This document shows positions 44,424 to 47,854 of a stretch of DNA of 47,854 bases, in pieces. Under the pieces are notes generated by a model. It did no database searches and was not told the origin of the DNA. It worked only from the letters and a program-made list of their open reading frames with translations. The stretch lies in NCBI GenBank assembly GCA_029551285.1, contig JAKPFT010000082.1, positions 1 to 47,854 on the forward strand, read 5' to 3'. The position numbers and the translations under genes are program-made. This DNA comes from a bacterium. Its GTDB lineage: Bacteria; Ratteibacteria; UBA8468; B48-G9; DSTR01. Within the stretch, counting starts at the first letter, position 1, and each line of letters begins with the position of its first letter.

Positions 44424-45085
44424 ATGAAGAAAAAAGCAGGCGCGCGCTTTCCGGGAAAAGAGGTTTTACGCTGATAGAGCTTCTGGTGGTAATTGCGATT
44501 ATCTCTATGCTGGCCGGTCAAACCCTGCCGGCGCTTTCCAAAGCCAGGGAAAAGGGGCGTCAGGCCAACTGCATCAGCCAGTTGAAGCAGTTTTCCATCG
44601 CCATTGAACTCTACTACCAGGATAACGAAGATTATCCCTGCTGGCTCTCCAACCTTTTCCCTTCTTATGTGAAGCCGGACAAAATTTTTATCTGTTTATC
44701 AGACTTGCAAAAAGGAAAACAGGGGCACGGCAATATCCAGTTTCCAGAACTGTATGATATTTCCACCAATCCGGCGGCCGTGGGACGAAATCCGGAAGTG
44801 GAAAATAACAGTTACTGCTATGAGTTCTCACCGATCAGGTGCCAGTGGTTTGAGGATAGCCACGACACCACCGAGATTGCCCGGGCTGATACCAACGGCG
44901 ACGGCCAGGTTAGCTGGAAGGAAGCCAAAATCTATCAGTCGCTTCACGAGGGCAGGGGCGGCCAGGTGCCTATTGTCCGCTGCTTCTGGCACTACTACAA
45001 TCACGGGGATAAGGTGTTGAATCTGGCCTTCAAGGACTATAACGTCTTTACCAGCGGTCCATACTGGGAAGCTACTTCATACTGA
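44420..45085 (+). CDS. Type II/IV prepilin-like protein with EF-hand loop
   Basis: A 221-residue protein starting at 44420; GGAGG lies about 10 nt before. The leader peptide ends in KRG, followed by the prepilin N-terminus FTLIELLVVIAIISMLAG (cleavage expected between Gly15 and Phe16, Glu5 of the mature protein present). The rest resembles the large globular prepilins with 'KAREKGRQANCISQLKQ' found in PVC-related bacteria. A canonical 12-residue EF-hand calcium loop, DTNGDGQVSWKE (157-168), lies in the globular part. A pre-pilin peptidase is needed to mature it and is not in the window. Likely a minor pilin or type II secretion pseudopilin. Confidence 0.88.
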   Translation: MNEEKSRRALSGKRGFTLIELLVVIAIISMLAGQTLPALSKAREKGRQANCISQLKQFSIAIELYYQDNEDYPCWLSNLFPSYVKPDKIFICLSDLQKGKQGHGNIQFPELYDISTNPAAVGRNPEVENNSYCYEFSPIRCQWFEDSHDTTEIARADTNGDGQVSWKEAKIYQSLHEGRGGQVPIVRCFWHYYNHGDKVLNLAFKDYNVFTSGPYWEATSY

Positions 45086-45089
45086 ATGG

Positions 45090-45103
45090 CCAGCCGTGGC
45101 TGG
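45090..45103. terminator. Possible bidirectional terminator between convergent genes
   Basis: CCAGCC-GT-GGCTGG forms an inverted repeat in the 22-bp gap between the prepilin stop and the convergent epimerase stop. Flanking AATTTC is only weakly T-rich, so it is a weak terminator candidate for either direction. Confidence 0.35.
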
Positions 45104-45107
45104 AATT

Positions 45108-46043
45108 TCAAAGCCGACCTGCTTTCTCCTCTCTCTGGAACCAGGCGACGGTTTGTTTGATACCTTCTTCTAATGGCACCCGTGCCTGCCAGCCAAAAGC
45201 CTGCCTTATCTTTTCCACTGAGAGACAACTTCTTCTGATATCGCCTTCCCTGGCTGGAGCGTACTCACGGATGGCTGGCCGGCCAACCCACCTGGCTACC
45301 TGCTGGAAAATCTCATTGACCGAAGTTTCCCGGCCTGTTCCCACATTAAAAAATCCAGAAACGTTTTTCTCCATGACCAGCAAGCACGCCTGGATAACAT
45401 CCTCAATGAAGACAAAGTCTCTGGTTTGCTGACCGTCACCGTAAATCATGGCTGGTTGTCCTCTTAACAGCCGAACAGAAAAAATTGCCACCACCCCGGC
45501 TTCAGAAAAAGCGTTCTGTCTTGGACCGTAAACGTTTCCAAAGCGCAGGGCGCAAAACGACAGTGGAAAGTAACGGTGGTAGTAATTCAGATATTTCTCC
45601 ACGGAAAGTTTAGCAATTCCGTAAGGACACAGCGGAAAAGGTTCCACCGTTTCCGGGGTAGGCAGGATTTCCGGCTCTCCGTACATCACCCCGCCTGTGG
45701 AAGCAAAAATTATTCTCCGACCACCTGCCTTGAGGAAAGAACTAACCAGGTTGAGAGACCCGTTAACATTGACATTGTTGTCAAAGATAGGGTCTTCGGT
45801 GGATTTTCGGACATTAATCTGAGCCGCCAGGTGGAAGAGAATTTCCGGTTTTTGCTCCTTCATCAAGTTTTCCACCTGCTTGTCGCGGATATCTCCCTGG
45901 TAGAATTTTGCCCGGGGATTTAGGTTCTCCTTTCGGCCGGTGGAAAGATTGTCCAGAATGGAGACTTCGTGCTGCCTCTCAATCAGTTTGTCGACCAGAT
46001 GGCTGCCGATAAAACCTGCCCCGCCGGTCACTAAGATGCGCAT
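45108..46043 (-). CDS. UDP-glucose 4-epimerase-like NAD-dependent sugar epimerase
   Basis: A 311-residue extended SDR starting MRILVTGGAGFIGSHLVDKL, with GGAGAAAACC-type SD upstream. The catalytic region is STGGVMYGEPE and YGIAKLS (Tyr-x3-Lys). C-terminal REYAPAREGDIRRSCLS is typical of the GalE/UDP-N-acetylglucosamine 4-epimerase type. Substrate uncertain. It lies 14 nt downstream of another epimerase gene and probably forms an operon with it. Confidence 0.85.
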   Translation of the reverse strand: MRILVTGGAGFIGSHLVDKLIERQHEVSILDNLSTGRKENLNPRAKFYQGDIRDKQVENLMKEQKPEILFHLAAQINVRKSTEDPIFDNNVNVNGSLNLVSSFLKAGGRRIIFASTGGVMYGEPEILPTPETVEPFPLCPYGIAKLSVEKYLNYYHRYFPLSFCALRFGNVYGPRQNAFSEAGVVAIFSVRLLRGQPAMIYGDGQQTRDFVFIEDVIQACLLVMEKNVSGFFNVGTGRETSVNEIFQQVARWVGRPAIREYAPAREGDIRRSCLSVEKIRQAFGWQARVPLEEGIKQTVAWFQREEKAGRL

Positions 46044-46057
46044 GGTTTTCTCCGGTC

Positions 46058-47032
46058 TTAAACTGGTAACTGAATTTCTTTCAACCAGTCATAGTTGGCG
46101 ATGTGCCACTGGACCGTTCTTTTGATACCTTCTTCCAGAGAAATAGTTGGCTGCCACTGCAGGAGTTCTTTAGCCCGGGAGATATCCGCCCAGGTAGCCT
46201 TCAGGTCAGCCCTGTGGAATTCGTGATGCTGAATCTTGCTGGATTTACCCAGGGCTTTCTCAATGAGGGCAATAGCCTGGCTCAAAGTGTAGGGCTGATT
46301 TCCCCCGAGGTTGATAATCTGGAAACCAGTCAGGTTCAGCCCGCGGATAGTGCCCTCGGCAATGTCGTCCACGTAGGTGAAGTCCCGGCTCTGGCTGCCG
46401 TCACCAAAAATCTGAAGCGGTCGGTTCTCCTGTATCCAGGTGATGAATCTGAAGATGGACATATCCGGCCGGCCGCAGGGACCGTAAACAGTAAAGTAAC
46501 GGAAGACCGTAGCGTCAAGGCCATAAAGATAGTGGTAGGTATAGCAGGTGACCTCAGCCGCTTTCTTGGAAGCAGCGTAAGGCGAAATGGGCTCGTTGAC
46601 CGGCAGGGTTTCGGAAAAAGGCATTTTCTGACCCGCGTAAAGTGAGGAGGTGGAAGCCAGAATAAACTTTCTGATGCCCTTTTCTCTGGCTATTTCCAGG
46701 AGGTTCAGGGTGCCGATGGCATTCGTCTGGAAGTAAACATACGGATTTTCCAGACTGTAACGGACCCCGGCCCTGGCGGCTAAATTGATGATGGCTTCCG
46801 GGGAGAAACCTTCCAGCGCCTGGTGCAGAGCCTGCCGGTTGGCGATATCCACCTGGCGAAAACTGAAATCCGGAAACCTGGCGAGTTGAGAAAGGCGCCA
46901 TTTTTTCAGCCGCACATCGTAATAATCGTTGAGGTCGTCCAGGCCCAGCACCGTCGCTCCGGCCTGGAGGAGTTTCTCCCCAACTTTGGCGCCGATAAAG
47001 CCGGCCGCTCCAGTAAGCAAAATTCTACGCAT
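46058..47032 (-). CDS. UDP-glucuronate 4-epimerase-like
   Basis: A 324-residue extended SDR starting at the ATG at 47032 (MRRILLTGAAGFIGAKVGEK). The phrase LDDLNDYYDVRLKKWRL is the hallmark of UDP-glucuronate 4-epimerases (CapI/Gae). The catalytic residues are in STSSLYAGQKM and YAASKKA. It would use UDP-glucuronate from ugd to make UDP-galacturonate. No strong SD or promoter is visible upstream; it is divergent from the small basic ORF at 47128. Confidence 0.85.
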   Translation of the reverse strand: MRRILLTGAAGFIGAKVGEKLLQAGATVLGLDDLNDYYDVRLKKWRLSQLARFPDFSFRQVDIANRQALHQALEGFSPEAIINLAARAGVRYSLENPYVYFQTNAIGTLNLLEIAREKGIRKFILASTSSLYAGQKMPFSETLPVNEPISPYAASKKAAEVTCYTYHYLYGLDATVFRYFTVYGPCGRPDMSIFRFITWIQENRPLQIFGDGSQSRDFTYVDDIAEGTIRGLNLTGFQIINLGGNQPYTLSQAIALIEKALGKSSKIQHHEFHRADLKATWADISRAKELLQWQPTISLEEGIKRTVQWHIANYDWLKEIQLPV

Positions 47033-47071
47033 AAACAAAGTTTATCATTTTGCGGCAGAAAAAGCCATTTT

Positions 47072-47100
47072 TTGACCGGAAGGCGTATTTCTCTTATAAT
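47072..47100 (+). promoter_or_regulatory. Near-consensus promoter of the small ORF and tRNA-Ser
   Basis: TTGACC (47072-47077), an exact 17-nt spacer, and a perfect TATAAT (47095-47100). The predicted start near 47107 gives a 21-nt leader with GGAGG before the ATG at 47128. It probably drives both the small ORF and the tRNA that begins 8 nt after its stop. Confidence 0.75.
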
Positions 47101-47127
47101 TCTCACATTGAGAGAGTGGAGGAACTG

Positions 47128-47355
47128 ATGGGAAAATTTGAAAAGATGACGCATCTTTACCATCGCAAGAGAGACAAGGCAAGACAGCAACTGAAGTTAC
47201 TGGAAGAAGGGAAAATTAAGCCAGCAGAACTCGGCCGGCTGGCGAGAAAACTGCTCTACAAGAGGTTTAAGGCTGGCCACGCACTCAGGGTAAGGACGGC
47301 TTCCGCCGGCGCCGGGCAGTCCTCACCCTCTGTTTCGGAAAAACAGGGCTCGTGA
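47128..47355 (+). CDS. Small basic protein of unknown function
   Basis: A 75-residue ORF with a good SD (GGAGG) and a near-consensus promoter. The first 50 residues are rich in Lys/Arg and helical (TYPE: LYHRKRDKARQQLKLLEEGK, then LARKLLYKRF), suggesting nucleic-acid or ribosome binding; the tail is Ser/Ala/Gly rich. I do not recognise a family. It is followed after 7 nt by tRNA-Ser, so the two may be co-transcribed and the tRNA processed out. Confidence 0.6.
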   Translation: MGKFEKMTHLYHRKRDKARQQLKLLEEGKIKPAELGRLARKLLYKRFKAGHALRVRTASAGAGQSSPSVSEKQGS

Positions 47356-47362
47356 AAGAGCC

Positions 47363-47449
47363 GGAGGGGTCGCATAGCGGCCGAGTGCGCACGCTTGGAA
47401 AGCGTGTTCTCGAGCAATCGGGACGTGGGTTCGAATCCCACCCCCTCCG
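47363..47449 (+). tRNA. tRNA-Ser (GGA anticodon)
   Basis: Acceptor strands GGAGGGG (47363-47369) and CCCCTCC (47442-47448) pair perfectly, with discriminator G at 47449. The anticodon stem CACGC/GCGTG encloses TTGGAAA, giving anticodon GGA, and the long variable arm (CTCGAGCAATCGGGAC region) is the hallmark of tRNA-Ser. The T arm GTGGG-TTCGAAT-CCCAC is standard. CCA is not encoded. Confidence 0.95.
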
Positions 47450-47461
47450 CTTATAAGGTAC

Positions 47462-47509
47462 GTTCCGGGCACATCCTTAACACAACATTCCGGGGACATA
47501 GTTTACACA
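47462..47509 (+). repeat. Two imperfect tandem repeats at the IS end
   Basis: GTTCCGGGCACATCCTTAAC and, 25 nt later, ATTCCGGGGACATAGTTTAC share TTCCGGG, ACAT, TT and ACACA at the same spacing. They lie between the tRNA and the transposase gene. They could be transposase-binding sites of the IS481-family element, or one could be its terminal repeat. The exact IS boundary cannot be set. Confidence 0.4.
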
Positions 47510-47545
47510 TTCTGGTATAATTAACCTCTTGAGAAGGAGGGGAAT

Positions 47546-47854
47546 ATGCCATGGATGGAGAAAAGTGTTATGGATGAGCGGATAAAGTTCATAGGCCGTC
47601 TATTATCCGGAGAAAAGATAGCGCAGATATGCAGGGAGTTTGGGATATCGCGGGTGACCGGGCATAAGATATGGAACCGGTACAGAGAAGACGGGACAGA
47701 GGGCTCTATGATTGCAGCCGGGCCCCGCATAAACATCCCAACCAGCTTCCTTTTGAGATAGAACAACTTATAGTTCGGCTGAAGAAGGAGAAGCCGAAAT
47801 GGGGAGCGCCGAAGATCCGGGAATTAGTGCGGAACAAATATCCGGACATTAAAC
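47546..47854 (+). pseudogene. IS481-family transposase, frameshifted and cut by window edge
   Basis: The first frame starts MPWMEKSVMDERIKFIGRLL and has a helix-turn-helix (KIAQICREFGISRVTGHKIW) then WNRYREDGTEG. In this frame the sequence soon stops, but the next frame, from about 47700, continues as LYDCSRAPHKHPNQLPFEIE, then LIVRLKKEKPKWGAPKIREL to the window end, as expected for the family. A missing base in the GGG at 47700-47703 accounts for the break. The SD (GAAGGAGGGG) and a TATAAT (47516-47521) upstream are intact. The catalytic DDE domain lies outside the window. Confidence 0.8.

Overview
The window looks like a chromosomal segment of an uncultured diderm bacterium. The evidence is a C-terminal outer-membrane-barrel-like region with a SPOR domain, many signal peptides, lipid-linked glycosyltransferases and a type IV prepilin-like protein carrying an EF-hand loop. 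DUF11 surface proteins together with this prepilin style are common in Omnitrophota-like and PVC-neighbouring lineages, but I cannot fix the phylum from this sequence alone. Nearly all genes lie on the minus strand; the short plus-strand blocks are 10.8-12.8 kb, 43.7-45.1 kb and 47.1 kb to the end.

Layout. 1-141 is the end of an IS481-type element with a transposase start running off the window. 202-10707 (minus) is a four-gene DUF11 surface-protein operon; its last gene is a 2089-residue fusion of DUF11 repeats, a SPOR domain and a large beta-barrel-like region. 10.8-12.8 kb (plus) holds a membrane-bound NfeD/ClpP-class serine protease and a LOG-family protein. 12.8-22.8 kb (minus) is a housekeeping run, in transcription order queA, tgt, yajC, larC, ylxP-like, valS, rplU, hflX, nrnA, truB. 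It is directly fused, with 4-nt overlaps, to an upstream polysaccharide operon at 22.8-32.6 kb: ugd, UDP-xylose synthase-like, a Zn-ribbon epimerase, GT2 enzymes, a methyltransferase, a radical SAM protein and a GT39-like enzyme. A near-consensus promoter with a 16-bp perfect palindrome just upstream drives ugd.

32.8-42.5 kb is a second minus-strand glycan block: polysaccharide deacetylase, GT39-like and GT87-like membrane transferases, dolichyl-phosphate-type GT2 enzymes, a zinc-ribbon methyltransferase and a CDP-paratose-2-epimerase-like enzyme. It contains a GT39 gene split by a frameshift in a T7 tract and ends with a methyltransferase remnant carrying an internal deletion. A roughly 390-bp intergenic space upstream of this block (42517-42903) holds a densely nested set of inverted repeats that could be a structured RNA or a small mobile repeat.

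43.7-45.1 kb (plus) holds a membrane-anchored HEAT-repeat protein coupled by ATGA to a prepilin-like protein. 45.1-47.0 kb (minus) has two more sugar epimerases. The right end carries a small basic ORF under a near-consensus promoter, tRNA-Ser(GGA), and the start of a second, frameshifted IS481-family transposase.

Taken together the window is mostly envelope biology: surface proteins, sugar-nucleotide synthesis, polyprenyl-phosphate sugar donors and membrane glycosyltransferases, joined to ordinary translation and tRNA-modification genes.
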